A stretch of DNA of 64,000 bases, taken from Oreocharis arfaki (Eukaryota > Chordata > Aves > Passeriformes > Paramythiidae). Position 1 is the first letter of the stretch; each line of letters starts with the position of its first letter. The notes under the pieces were generated by a model that made no database searches, was not told the DNA's origin, and was given only the letters and a program-made list of their open reading frames with translations. A program made the position numbers and the translations under genes. This document shows, piece by piece, positions 12,014-24,800 of this stretch. The stretch is from assembly GCA_013398015.1 (NCBI GenBank), contig VZRR01013406.1, positions 502,542-566,541 on the forward strand, in the 5' to 3' direction.

Positions 12014-14315
12014 GTTTGATTTTATAGTTTGGGTTTTGCAGACACTCAAGATTTTGATAACACTGACTGCATACACTGGCATTAGCTGAGCCAGTTTATG
12101 AGCCTATCTATGACTGTACATTATGGAGCAGTTACAATGGGCAGGTTTTGCTGAGCTGCAGGCATTTACAGCCTTCCACATAACCCACCAGATCCTTTTT
12201 TTTAAACAATGAAGTATATGTCTCTTCTGTCAGTGTACAAATACAGCTATTTGATTTTTTATGTTACTGAAGTTGTATTATTCATCTTAGGCTACACATC
12301 CCAACTCTTAGGACTGCCTATATCTTGCATATTCTGCCACCAGATCTATAACATGTCTTCTCTAATAATTTCTTCCTACATCTGATATTTATCTGTCATT
12401 TACATAATGCTCAGTTTTAGGGGTTTTTCATTTGGATTTACATATTTTAATCGAACTGGTATTTTGCTGCTGAATCTGAACAATTACAATCAAGCACAGC
12501 AGGAACAATATTCTTTTTTTTCCTGATGTTCTTGAATTTCAACAAGTCCTACTGCAACAATTAGCTGGTATGCTTCTCTTGCTGCCTTTTAATAATGTGC
12601 TAGCACTCCAGGAGTTTTACTCAACAAACAGACTCTTAGGACAAAAGACCACTGTGTTTTCACAAAAGCTTTCTGCCTTTCTTCTGAAACTGTGAAGAGC
12701 TCTTCTGTGCTGCTTTATGAAAAAGGAAGCACCATGAACCACAGGTAAAATAGAATAATTATTTATTGGCAGCGACTGCCTACAGATACTATAGTAGGAT
12801 ATCACCACTTTTTCTATTATTGCCTTCTAATTTCTACGGAAATTGAATGCAATTGGGTTATGAAAGTGAGTGTGGTATTTCCTGAACAAGAGCATAAATG
12901 GAAAAAGCAAGAGATTTGCTCAGCTGTTAGCTGAACTCTAATTTTATTATTTTTAACTAGTAATAAGGAGTTGGGGATCTATAGATACATTTAACTTAAA
13001 AAGAGTTTTGTTCTATTGCAACAGAAGAAGCAAAATATTCAACTGTTTTCTATATTTTGATGTGGTAATCACCCTCCACAGAAATTCTTAACCAGATCAT
13101 ACATAAAAAAAAAAAGGCACTTTCCATAAGCTATGGAGACTGCCAGTGTCATTTTGAAGGAGGGCTTGGGAGAGACAACCAGGCTATTGGTTGAAGACCT
13201 ACAGCCACAGAAACCTGGAGGTAACACATAGCTAAAGGCATTCAATCCAGTTGCAAGTATTGACTATCTCACATGAGATATCTCTATGTGCGAGATTTTC
13301 ACTTATGGATAGCGGATGATGAAAAAAGGATTAAATCTCTTGAAAGAGATAATTTGGTTATTTGATATTGGCATGGAATTTGCATATGAAATTATTCAAA
13401 TGTGAAAATGAAAAAAGACATCAATTTGCACCCAATCTGTAAAAATTCAGAACTGTTTTATAATTTCAACACATCTATTCTACTCATTCTACCAGAACAA
13501 TGAAAGACAGTACGAAAGACAGAAAATGAAATTGATTTTTTCTTGGTCAACTGCTGTATGGTGAACTTTCTGTTGATGTCACGTGCAAATCCATCACAGT
13601 CACTCTTGAATAGTAGTTATAGAAACACAAGGTTGAGCAGATAATCTTAATTTTTAAAAAAAAAAAGAGAGGATATAAAATAATTTATCCTGCTATTTGG
13701 GTAGTAGGCCAGTACCTAGTATGTAACACCGCTATCACTCAGGAGCAGTGCTATGTCCAGTACAGTCACAGTGAATAGCGAACGTATATCCAGCTTTATG
13801 CAAAGCAGAGGCTATAGAACAATTCACTAGATTGCTTTTTCGCTTCCCCAAGCTCTTCATGATCTCAAGCATTTAAAGACACTTAAACACTTCAGACAAA
13901 GAAAAAGTTTAGATGCAGATTCACAAAGTGTTTTCATAACTTTTTTTCTAAAAGCTTTGCATGTAATTTATGTATTTGCTTAAAACTGCTCTTCTGCTAA
14001 TCAGTTGTATCCATAGACAACATTTCCTCTTTCTTTGTTGCAAATGATTTGACTATGAATTACAGCTCTGACACATTCTATTCAATGTGACAACATTCTT
14101 AATTCTAGAGACAAGAAGCTCTGGCAGTCTTCTGATGATCTATTCATACGAGGTTCTTTTACATACTTCTACATTTTCACTGTGAAGAAAAATTAACTCT
14201 TTGAATTGGAATACGAACACTCAAAGAATCTTCCCCTCAAGAGTTAGGTTCCTCAAACTCTGATTCTTATTCTGGTAATTCTCTTCTTTTGGAAGAATTT
14301 CCAATATTTTTACAG

Positions 14316-14416
14316 AAGACACCCCAGTCTGAATGGATATACTGGTACGCAGGAAGCAGCATCGTCCCCAGAGTCCACTAAATGTGTTCATGGTCATCGT
14401 CAGCGTTCTGTTATGG
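14316..14416. other. Exon-like, CpG-enriched 101-bp segment
   Basis: The plus strand has an acceptor-like pyrimidine stretch ending TATTTTTACAG and a donor G|GTAAGTAG. One plus frame is open for all 33 codons (it includes TGTQEAASSPEST). The opposite strand also carries an open frame of nearly 60 codons across the block. The segment holds four CpGs in 101 bases, against a background where they are rare. CpG retention with splice sites and an open frame is what a real exon shows, but I recognise neither translation. Confidence 0.3.
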
Positions 14417-17400
14417 GTAAGTAGCTAAATGAGTATCTACTTCTTAGATCCCGTACTTCCCTTGGGATCATCAATGTATTCAACTGGTCCACTTAATTCT
14501 GTAGAACAGAAGGAAAAATTTATTTTATGGTTGAAAATTTTGCCTGTTTTCCTAGGGAGAAAACTCCATGTTGATGTTCCATTAACAACTGCAATATGAG
14601 ATGGACATTTTTACAAAAAAATATGAATTTTTTTCAGGTTTTTATTACCGCTCTTACAGGCTTCTCTTTTAGAAAAACAAAACGATTTGCTGGTAACAGC
14701 TGTCTGAATATTAATCACAAACACCAACCAAATGAAAAAGGCTGTGTAACATTTAGCAAAACCTGCTTTTAGATGGCGATTAGTGAACTGCTTCTGCACA
14801 GACATGGGATAAATCACAGTGCAACTGCAATGTCTTAGGTCATCGTCACCTCATGATGGTGTGCTTTCCCATTCAGAAATTTGGTAAAAAACAATAATCA
14901 TTACATATACACAAGGTGGAAAGAGCCCACAAATTTATGATAGTTCTGCAATTCCAGGAGCTGATGTTCAAATTGGTAAAAGTAAAAACGGCTTCACGTA
15001 TTATGTCAACCCAAATATTAATTAATATACTTCATTTGTCTTGAAAGTTCAACATACTTACACAATGTAGAAAAATCTAAAATGTTCTCTAAAGGTTCTC
15101 TGTCTATTGTCCCTCAACTATCTAATGGTTCCACGGTTTAATTAACATATATGATCTAGCAGTAAAAATTAGTTTTCAGGTTTTCAGGATGATTATGTAT
15201 ATAAGGTAAAATAAATATATAAGGCAAAATCACTTCAGCTTTAAGGGTTGAGAAGAGGAGATATGATCTCTTACATTTCACCCACTAAAAAATGAGCTTC
15301 ATATACTGCACAGCACAGAAAAAACCTGTGTGATTCCTCTGTAGCTGGCAGATCTTCATCATGTCAACTAGCACAGGAGGGATGTACAGATGACAGAACG
15401 TATCTGTGTATGTATAGGAAGGAACCAACACAGATGAGTCCACATGTAAATCATGAAAGTGAACTCACAGCCATCAGTCAACAAGCAAGTATAGCCTGTA
15501 GTGCCAATATACTCTCAGTGATACTAAGAAGGAGCACGACTCTCACAATAGCTTCCTCAAACTCGTCAGAACAAGTTGTGGATCAAAACAGAATACAATA
15601 CAAACATGGGGAATTAATAAGTTATAGAAAGAAAAATAAGGATTTTGGCTCAGAAATGAAGATTTTAGAGTGTTATGCAATTTTTAATTTAAATACGCTA
15701 TCACATCCAAGAGAGTATCCTGAAAAATAATTTTAAAAAATTCTCTCATGTGTTTTCAGTGTCATGATTCAAAGCAATCTTCACTTAAAATAAATCAGAT
15801 GGTAAGTAGGATACTGTCTAGATCAGCAATCACAACAGCCAGAGTGCCAAGGAATGGAAGGTCATTGGGCAGGTTCCCCAATGTGCAGCATATGCTGTGG
15901 TCATGAAAGCTTAAGCCCTGTGACCTGCTATGAACACAAGCTGTTCCCAACTAGTGTTCAATAATTTGCTGTATCATTTACAATAAATATTAAAACCACC
16001 AACACAGTATGAAATTTTGTCCACCTGCTTTCTAAGACATATTTGCATATTTGCTAATAGAACATGCATTAGCAAAGAATCAAGTCTGTAACAGCTTTTA
16101 TTGAGAAATCCTAGAAGCATTTAAGCTTAAGAATTAAATTAGAATTTAAAGCTCAAGAAATATATTTTTTGGAAGTGCTAGTCAGCCTTTTCTATAAAAG
16201 TTTTATATCACATATAAATCATGGGAGTTTTGTCATTGTCTCTAAAAGAAGTAAAATCTCACCCTACTTTAACAACTACTTAGTTATTAGACCATAGGGA
16301 ATTCAAAACTGCTTTTCTCCTCATGCATAAAATCTTCAATAATATCTAAAACACTTTTTTACTGTATACTGTAGCCTTTTGACATGAATACCTGTGTTTC
16401 AGAAGCACTGATTTCACCAGTTTGGATTGAGCTCTGTGCTTCCTTCTGGTGCTTCTAGTTTGTTCCTGACAGGACTAGATCTTAGCAAAGTATCTCTCTA
16501 GTGATTCTATCAGGAAAACCATTGTATGTCAAATAGTCAGTGATTCACAAAACTCTTTGAATTACCAAAAAGAGTATTTGCATCCACAGACATGATCTTC
16601 ACTGAGTGTAACGCAAAACCACATTTGGGGTCAATCCAAAACTGCATGAAAGCAGGGGTCCCAGCCTCTGAAGGGACACAAGATTTACTTGCAATCTGCA
16701 TTCCTCTGTTTACTCTATCTTATTAAAACAGCTGTTTTATTGAGCCATTTGTTGTCAGACCTTTCTTACCGAGATCCAGAAAGAACAGCGCACCATCTCT
16801 CTCTTTCACACACCTCCTTATCTTTGCGTTGGTACAAAACTATTTCTCAGAGCTACTCGGCTCATCTGACTTCTCTATTTTGCTCTTCTTCAAACAAAAA
16901 TGGGTTTGCAGAATGGTATGAGGCTGATTAACCTTTCCCCCCAAGAAAACAGCCAAAATTGCTATAGTTGCAGAGCTTTTGTTCTGAGGTAATTTACTCT
17001 CAGAGACAACAGTTTGAAGACAATTTTAACTTTTGGTGAAAATCACATTTATTACTACACTATTGCTGAGGGGCTACTACATATTCTAACCCAACCTGGT
17101 TCACTGAGAGTCTGCAAAGACAAGCTGGTTGAGAAAATTCTCAGTTAATAATAGAAATTCTTGACAGCCTAGAAGGTAACACTCTTTTGATAGTCAGTGA
17201 TCAGATGACAAAACGATGAGGCAGTATTAAGGAATTCAGCTTTCAAAATAAATTATTAACTGGTTGTTTTGTTCCTGAAAGGCTCACTTTGAGCAGAGGG
17301 AAGATAGCTTAAGTGTCCAGCTTCTGAAATACCATTGCAAAATGTATAGCTGACAAAGTTAGGGAAGGCTGGAGAATGAAGACTGCTGAGCAAAATCTAA

Positions 17401-18976
17401 CAGCAGAGTCCTTCAGATTAACCTAGAACTCCATTAAGAGGGTTCCTCGGTTAGCAAAAAAGATTTGAAAAGAATTATTATTTGGGGAACTTTACCATCA
17501 ATCATGCTGATAGATGGTTTCATTTGTCTGAGAGAGTACTGTTTCAGTACTGTGACAGGGAAAAAAGGAACAACAGCAAATTCGGCTGTGAGCCACTTGG
17601 CACAGTGGTTCAGCATATGCTGCTCTGCATCACAGTTTTGGAAGGACGGAAAGCTCTTAGAAAAGTAAGCGGACAGAATCAATCTCATACGAGGCAGCCA
17701 AAGGCACAAGTGCCATATTCATATGAAGATTTCTTCATTAAGAAAAACTGATTCTCCCCATTAAGCAGCAGTCTTTGCTAATAAATGTAACTTGTTCAAG
17801 TATTCATGGAGTAATATTGAAGAGGCAGATTTCCTTACTGAGAATGTCCTGAGCAAGTAAGTACTGAATTAACTACACTTACAGACCGGGCCACCATCTC
17901 TTGCCCATAGAAGGATTAAGAATTAAGCTACAACTCAGCTACACAGTTTCCACCCAGTGCAAATGATGATCTTTAGAGAGTAGATACTCCTCATTTGAAA
18001 ATCTGCTCCATGGCCGCTGTAATGCTAGGGACACTGGGTCTTTAATGAAGCCAGTGTCACTACAGGATTCATCGGAGTGATGAAGGTCAGCCACATCACT
18101 CTCAACATGCCTCTTACCAGCACAGGACCCAAAGGGGAAAAACTAATGGCTCATCTGTGGCACAGATGTGCCTGCAGGAAAATGTTCCTCTGGTTATTTA
18201 TGGTTGGATAAAGTCATTTACAGAGTCTCAGTGGAGCCAAAGGGCCATAACCAGGCTTGAGAATCTATTTTCTTGTTTAATCTCCACAGGAAGCTCCGTA
18301 TACTGTAACTACATTGCATTTATGGAATGTTCCCCTCAAAGGAAAAGCTGTTTCATCCATTTTTTGAAAGAGATTTCTGCATGGGGTTTTCTACAGAATA
18401 TTTCTCACTAGAAATTCAGGGTGAAATGAAAAATTGGCGTGTATTCAATGTAATCTACCCATTTATCTGGGGCAAAAGAAAGCAGGAATTATAAAGGAGA
18501 ATGAGATAAAAGAGGCAGTTACCCAGTGCCTTCAATAGTCATCAGAGATATCTGACGAACACATAATTTAATGCTAATGTTACTCAAGAAAAATATTACA
18601 ATGTATACGAAGGTATTTTTGAAAGAGTTTTCCACCGGAAAAAAGGCGGTTCTGTATTTTCACTTTCAAACAGATATTGAGGACAAAAAATCTCAACCCT
18701 TCCCGTGGGACAAAACTCCTTTTACAGATAGTTTCTACTAATGTCTGGCAAAGATTTCTCTTTAATGACTGTAAACGGAAGTTAATCGGAAGAAAAGACT
18801 ATGTGAACGTTGAGATGGACAAAGCTGAGATATTTCAGAAGATGCAACGCAAAGACAGAAGCAGAACATAGAAAGAGACGTCAGTATACGAATGAAGTGC
18901 AGGGCTGGGAAGCAACTGAAAAAAGATGGTTAAAGCTTCAGCAGTCTTCCTGCTAATGGTCTCGAGTATTTTTTCT

Positions 18977-19032
18977 ATCTTAACCCTCCAAACATAATTT
19001 ATTAATCTTAACCCTCCAAACATAATTTATTA
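18977..19032 (+). repeat. Perfect 28-bp tandem duplication (2 copies)
   Basis: Unit ATCTTAACCCTCC... ending AATTTATTA occurs at 18977-19004 and again at 19005-19032 without a mismatch. It is too short and too complex to be a microsatellite. Identity of the copies implies a recent duplication or a recent assembly artefact. Confidence 0.95.
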
Positions 19033-19676
19033 AGGGTTCTTGTTACAGCTACATGATAGTCCTAGTACATGATTTAATAATCTTTAAAACATTCATTGCT
19101 TAATTTTCATGAGGCTTTTTTCCCCCGCTACTTGAACAGTGGAAAATGATCATTCTTTAGATAGGTTCGTATATTTAGGACACTTTCAACACACACATGC
19201 ATCAACACTGAATTATTTCAACTATCTCCATGTTGTTTGTCATGCACAAAACAGAAGATCACTTTTAAATTACCAGATCTGTAAAATATCTCTCTCAAAA
19301 GCATTTTATACAAATTTAATCACCCCTGTCATAAAGTGAATTACCATTTTCTTCAGCCACCATGTCATAAGGTTTATACTAACAAATAAAACATTTTTCT
19401 GATTTCAGCATCAGTTCTGCATTAGCCTTCTCTAAAAGGTCAAGATAGATCCTGACACTCGTGCCATTTTATATAAGGAAAGGGTTTTCACCTTTTTTCT
19501 CAATTTCTGTAATTTAAAACACTGTCCAAATCCTGTGTTATGTTGATTTAGTTGCTGATCCTTTGTGCTTAACAGAATAATATAAACTCATAAATAAGAC
19601 CATTTTGGATTTCTACTATAGAGTCAATCTACTCAGTCAGAAAGTACTAAGCAGATCTGTAGTCACAACGCTCCCC

Positions 19677-19740
19677 AAAACAAAACAACAACCAAGTACA
19701 ACAAACAAAGCCAAGCAAACAAACAAAAATAAACAAAAAT
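19677..19740 (+). repeat. A-rich (CAAA)n simple repeat
   Basis: AAAAC, AACA and CAAACAAA units run for about 64 bases with few G or T. There is no adjacent retroposon body. Confidence 0.85.
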
Positions 19741-21919
19741 TTTCATAAAGAGGTGTCCATTTTATGTGTGCATAAAACAGAGGAACCAACAGTTACTATT
19801 TCACATGTAGCACATCTGTTCATGGCAAACACTTTCATTCTCAACATAATTTCAATAAATCCTGCAGGCTATTGTGATTTTTTTGTAACAGTGATTAGAT
19901 TAACCCACAGCAAAATTCACAAGTAACTTACAAAAATTTTTTAACATTTACATGCAGTTATGAAATTCATTATTGTGTTTAAATTAATTATTTACTTATG
20001 CATTCAAAAATAAATGTGAAAGCTTTTTAATTGTTCATGATGACAAGAAAAAGTTAAAAAAGTCAGATCTGGATGTCTTCCATCAATGCAAACAGTAAGA
20101 AACTTCTTCATAATTATAACATTACCCTTAAGTGATGATACTTTTCAGAAGAATGCATATTCATATTAGCAAATAAATTCTTCATTTAACTTAATTTCCA
20201 AGTGGAAGCCACTGTGGTAAATGACAGAGTTTACAGAGCCATGAAATGGGCAGAAGAAACATGTTGAGCATGTTAAAGAATAAGAGAGTTTCTGTAGCAA
20301 TTCTTTGTGCAATTTATATGATATCCTATGCTCTGCTACTCAAAATAAAGGAAGGTTCAGTGACCTACTTCTAAATACAGATTTGAAAATCATAATGCAA
20401 AGCATAAAATATTAATTAATATATTTATTTCTGGGTTCTTTTTAGAAGCTTGCACAATGTTACAATTGTTCAGCACTTGACATTTTGACATAAGGGCAGG
20501 ATAGACTACTCAAATCCATAAAATGCAAAATGCATTTGCTTAAAGTAGAATACATATTTATACAGAAAGATGAAGAGTCAAAATACAAACTACTCCTGTT
20601 CACCTGTACTTATTTTAGCTCTATATCAAAATACATTAACAAGTGAAGCAATCCAGCTGCTAATGAACAGCTGTGAGTTCCACAGACTCTCTCTGGACTT
20701 ACTAAACTGGAATAAAATATTGCCTACATTGCTGCTAAACTAAAGTGTAGGGGAGTGCAATTTTAATTTAACAACATGGCTTTTCTGTAAACACACTAAA
20801 GCATACTCTAGTCACAGAATAACCTTCAACGAAATCAATAAGTATTAAGAATTTAAATAGCTTCCAGGACTGGGGACACAGAATGTCCTACAGGGTACCG
20901 ACAGCCTCAATTTGGCAAGGCCAGAGTGCTTTGCTGAATAAGGAGTTCAAGATATGCATAAAGTTTAGCTGTAAAATATTTTACCAAGTATGGCCCATAA
21001 TGAAGAATTAAATGAAAATCAAGAATGTTTCTAATTTATCAAATGTATTTTTTGCTTGAAGTTAATTGAACTTCTTTCACATATGTTTTTAATGGCATGG
21101 ACTTTTTAATTTTATTTCTTCCCTTGCAATCCATTCAATCATTCAGTAGACTACAGTTTTAATATTTGGTTCATGTCTTGTAAATTGATCTATGAAAAAT
21201 CAAAAGTGTTCAAGAGATCAGTTATAGCCTAAAAAAAGTCAAATATTAGCTCCTGAAGAGCATTAGCTGGGGTTTTCTGCAATATAAATTATAACCCGCA
21301 GTACTGAATTCCTTGTAAGAAATATATTGATAAAATACTTGCACTTTTCAAGTTTCCCTGGACAGTTTTTATGAAATCTAGTTCTTAGTCCACCAAGTCC
21401 TTCATCCTTATTTAAAAAGAATATGGATTTTAACACATACTCACAGATAGTTACCTAGATAATTTTAGCATGCTTTGGACATAATTCAAAAAAAGTCATT
21501 CTCAGAAGCATTTGCAATTCTAGCTGGATACTGCTTGAGAAGTACACACATAGAAAGGTGAAAAGACTAGCCTCTGTCACCATGGATGTGTCAGAGGCTC
21601 CATTACCCAGATCAAATTTAGCTGTAGTTTGCATAAGGAGGAAGAGTGATTTACCTTGGGTCAAAGATTCAGTGCTCAGTAAAAGAGCAAAATTTTCAAT
21701 GACCTTATCTATGGCTGTCACTTGTCACTGTAGGGATCAATTTAACTTTACAGCATCCAAAGCATTTTTTTCTTCCTTTTTTGCTGCCACAGCACAACTC
21801 AACACGATTCTTTCATTGAGTGCTCTCAGGTCCCCAGTGGGCACTTAAGACTCTCAGGGTAATTGTGTAATAGAATACAGTCTGACTGGCTGCAGCCTAC
21901 TGGCTTTCTTGCACTTCAG

Positions 21920-21957
21920 AAAAAAAAAACAAAAAAACAAAGCAAACCAAACCCCCA
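21920..21957 (+). repeat. A-rich (CAAA)n simple repeat
   Basis: Runs of A are separated by single C or G and grade into CCAAACCCCC. Low complexity only. Confidence 0.8.
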
Positions 21958-22030
21958 GCATCCAAAAACCTCCTTCACTCTTCTAGTCTCAAAAGCATGA
22001 TGATAAGGGACTTAGTGTTTGTTTTTTTTT

Positions 22031-22063
22031 AAAGAGAGGGAAAAAAAGGGAGGGGGAGGAGAG
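22031..22063 (+). repeat. 33-nt uninterrupted polypurine tract
   Basis: Only A and G occur (AAAGAGAGGGAAAAAAAGGG followed by AGGGGGAGGAGAG). Mirror-like polypurine runs of this kind can form intramolecular triplexes; nothing else here suggests a function. Confidence 0.85.
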
Positions 22064-23106
22064 TGTGAATATCTAAGGAATGCTAACAAAATTCAGAAAA
22101 AGAAAAAATTGGCCACAAGCATTCAGTACAAAATTGAATTCATTGCATGCAGAGCAAAGTCTGATTTGAACTCACTCATAAAAGCAGCATTAAGGAGAAA
22201 TCTAGGCCTTCAGACAGGAAGTTCTGATATAAGATTAAATGTTATACAAGGTTATACCATCCAAAGGCTCAGTTTTTAATATATGTTTGTCTTTAGCTCA
22301 CCTGGTAAATCTGGCAAACAGAATTAGTTATGCAAGCCCTCCACTCAATGTCTCCTCAAAGTCAAATAGAATAAGTAGTTACAGCACTTCTTCATCCTAA
22401 GCTTTTTTAAAAAGTTATTTCCTATGTATTATTTTTATTGCATGCAGGTGGTTACTGGTATACAACAGCAAACTGAATGTGTTCTATAAAAACAGTTATA
22501 CAACACAAATATTTTTCAGTACTTAATAGCATTGTCATCCACCTCGTTTTCAACTTAAAAAGTCAGATTTCAAGGGGAAGCTGAGGGAGAGATGGCAGCC
22601 CCTTTAGTGCCAAAAAAAACCCCCCAACCTGAATAAGAGTTCTTGCTGTTTCTGCTTTGAAATTAGTTAGAGGGAGGGCTTAACACTAATAAATTATTCA
22701 GTAAAATGTGCAGAATTAAATGTCATTTGCAGTATTTTAAGCATTAATTTTCAAGCTTTCTTTTAAGGAGGTGTATTCACAGAAAAACAGGGCTAGCAAG
22801 CTATTTCATCATACGAACCTTTAATGCTTTAAAACTATTGTGTTCAAAGGGAGGCAGTAGCTCTAAATAAGACAATATTTATTGGTTTATCTGATTTGAT
22901 TTTAAACCTCAAGGTCTGTATGTTCTCATGCTGCACCCAGAAATTTTGCAAACACGATTTTATTTCCCACATTCAGTGAGGCTGCTCATATTTATATGAG
23001 CATATATTTATGCAACATATTTACATGGTTTTTGAGGAAAACGTGTAAGTCGTCCATCTACTGATAGGTGACAGGAAAATTAAAGGAAACACTTGCTGAT
23101 TTAGTT

Positions 23107-23140
23107 TATACATATATATGTGTATATATGTATGTATATT
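23107..23140. repeat. (TA/TG)n microsatellite
   Basis: Alternating TATA, TATG and TGTA units. It is an imperfect dinucleotide repeat. Confidence 0.85.
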
Positions 23141-24180
23141 AAAAAAATCAGTTTATTTTTTTCTCCTCAACCCCCAGTTCAGAGACTTAAACCAACTCAA
23201 GGACCTAGGTGACTATGGAAGGTGTGCTGCAGAGACAGCTGGTCTCTGAATCAGCAGGTTACACAGCACTGTACTGAAATCTAGATGAACTTTCAAGATT
23301 AAGTAATTTATCTCTTACTAACAAGAGTAACTCATGTACTGACTGCGATGTTTTACAGTATGTAGTCTAGTCTTTAAGTATCTAATTACAGCACATGTTT
23401 TGAGATAAACCTGAAAGTACACATAATGGGCTATTTCTACCCAAAGGTCCAGCTCTTCTTTTCGGGGCTGAGAACAATCTCCCCTTACAGCAATTACTCT
23501 GGCTAAAACCTGTGTAGAGAGATAGATGACCAAGACCAGTAAAACTGTTCTAAATGTTATGGGTAGAATTACAAGCAGAATAGTGAATTTTCAATACTGA
23601 TAACAGAGTGTGTATTTCAATACTGAATATTGAGATACTTAGAAAATTGTAATGCATCTTTTCAGCTTCAAGTCACTGCAGCTCTGCATGAATCTTTGCC
23701 AAATATAAGAAACACACAAATTTTCTTACAGATATGTTGGAGAATACTGGAAATATTATTATTTGGTGCATACACTGTAAAAAAATCCATGTTAATTACA
23801 GGAGTTCCAAATGGTGTCTGTTTTTGGATCATAAAAATACTAAAACTTCAGTAAGAGTAAATACACAGGCTTGTAAATACAGATTGGTCAATTCCATGCT
23901 TTAAAGGAAAAACTTCATAGTTTTTGCCTTATTTAATTTTTAAGATGTTTTAAATAAGGAAAATTTTCTAAAAGCAATCGTTGTGGCTTTTATGGTATAT
24001 CAAATATTCCCCAGAAGACCATTTTACATGTGAAACATATTTTAAAAAATCAGTTTAATAAATTCAAGAGCCACCTTGATCAGAAGGCAAGTAAGGAATA
24101 TGAATGCCACTGCTAAGGAAAGAAAACCAGCTTGGTACTAAATTTACTTCATCGCAACAAAAGAAGTACAGGAAAACTTC

Positions 24181-24220
24181 AAAAAGACAAACAAACAAAC
24201 AAATGGACAAACAAAAACAA
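24181..24220 (+). repeat. (AAAC)n simple repeat
   Basis: Four tandem ACAA/AAAC units followed by AAATGGACAAACAAAAAC. Low complexity only. Confidence 0.85.
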
Positions 24221-24329
24221 CCCACAGACTTTAAAAATGTGTAAAAGACTTATGTTTCTTCAGAACATAAAAAGACCGGCCTGTGATTCCTTTACTGGAA
24301 TTTGGTAATTGCATTCTCCCCCTCCAGCT

Positions 24330-24800
24330 GCCCTACAGAGAGAGCCATATGACCCCATAACCCACTAAACACAGTATTGCTAAGAATAGGCCGTAAGTGT
24401 TGTACTGATGCTGCAAGGCCTCAGAACTCAGCTTTGTCAGGATTACTTTGTACTTTTCTCAACCTGCCTGGAACTTTGTTTTAGCTTGTTTAGCTATAAC
24501 AGCCTGACGAGGTAGCTATGACTAGTTTGTTCTATTTTTGCATAACTTTGTATTGTATAACTGTAATCCTGTACAAACTCTTGCGACAAGTAGCTATTCT
24601 GTGTAGAAGAAAATATTCATAATGGCGTAATGTAGAGAAACACAAGCTTGGTATGACAGTGGAAGCTTTAAAAACCAAACTTTGCGAGAACTGTAGAGGA
24701 GCACTGGCATGGGATGGTAAGAGAAGCGACCCAGTGTTGGCTCTGGAGAGCCCAGACCTATAAACTCAACTATGGACAATTAAAGGAATGCAGGGTAACC
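24330..24800 (+). mobile_element. Possible degenerate LTR (unresolved)
   Basis: The segment is somewhat richer in GC than its surroundings. It holds a CTTTAAAAACC TATA-like element, and 'agaagcgacccagtgttggc' followed by CCTATAAACTC and CAATTAAAGG, an order that resembles the U3-R-U5 of an avian ERVL-type LTR. I could not define TG...CA ends or a target duplication, and no internal retroviral sequence is attached. It may equally be unique DNA. Confidence 0.22.

Larger units (their letters stand above)
7770..14315. other. Gene-free AT-rich sequence
   Basis: No gene or transposon was recognised. Contents are an AT-rich imperfect repeat at 8978-9056, a purine tract at 9931-9968, two overlapping minus-strand frames at 10309-10762, the second 27-bp repeat copy at 11987-12013, and a small inverted repeat at 13265-13280 (TATCTCA-CA-TGAGATA). 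Confidence 0.6.
14417..24299. other. Gene-free AT-rich sequence
   Basis: No gene or transposon was recognised. It contains simple repeats (listed separately), a perfect 28-bp tandem duplication at 18977-19032, and an 8-bp stem hairpin at 22983-23002 (TGCTCATA, loop TTTA). Confidence 0.6.

Noticed and set aside
13265..13280. Inverted repeat TATCTCA-CA-TGAGATA as an operator-like site
   Set aside because: A 7-bp stem in AT-rich eukaryotic DNA is not significant, and no promoter is nearby.
22983..23002. Possible microRNA precursor hairpin
   Set aside because: The stem is only 8 bp and AT-rich; it is far too short for a precursor and of a kind expected by chance.
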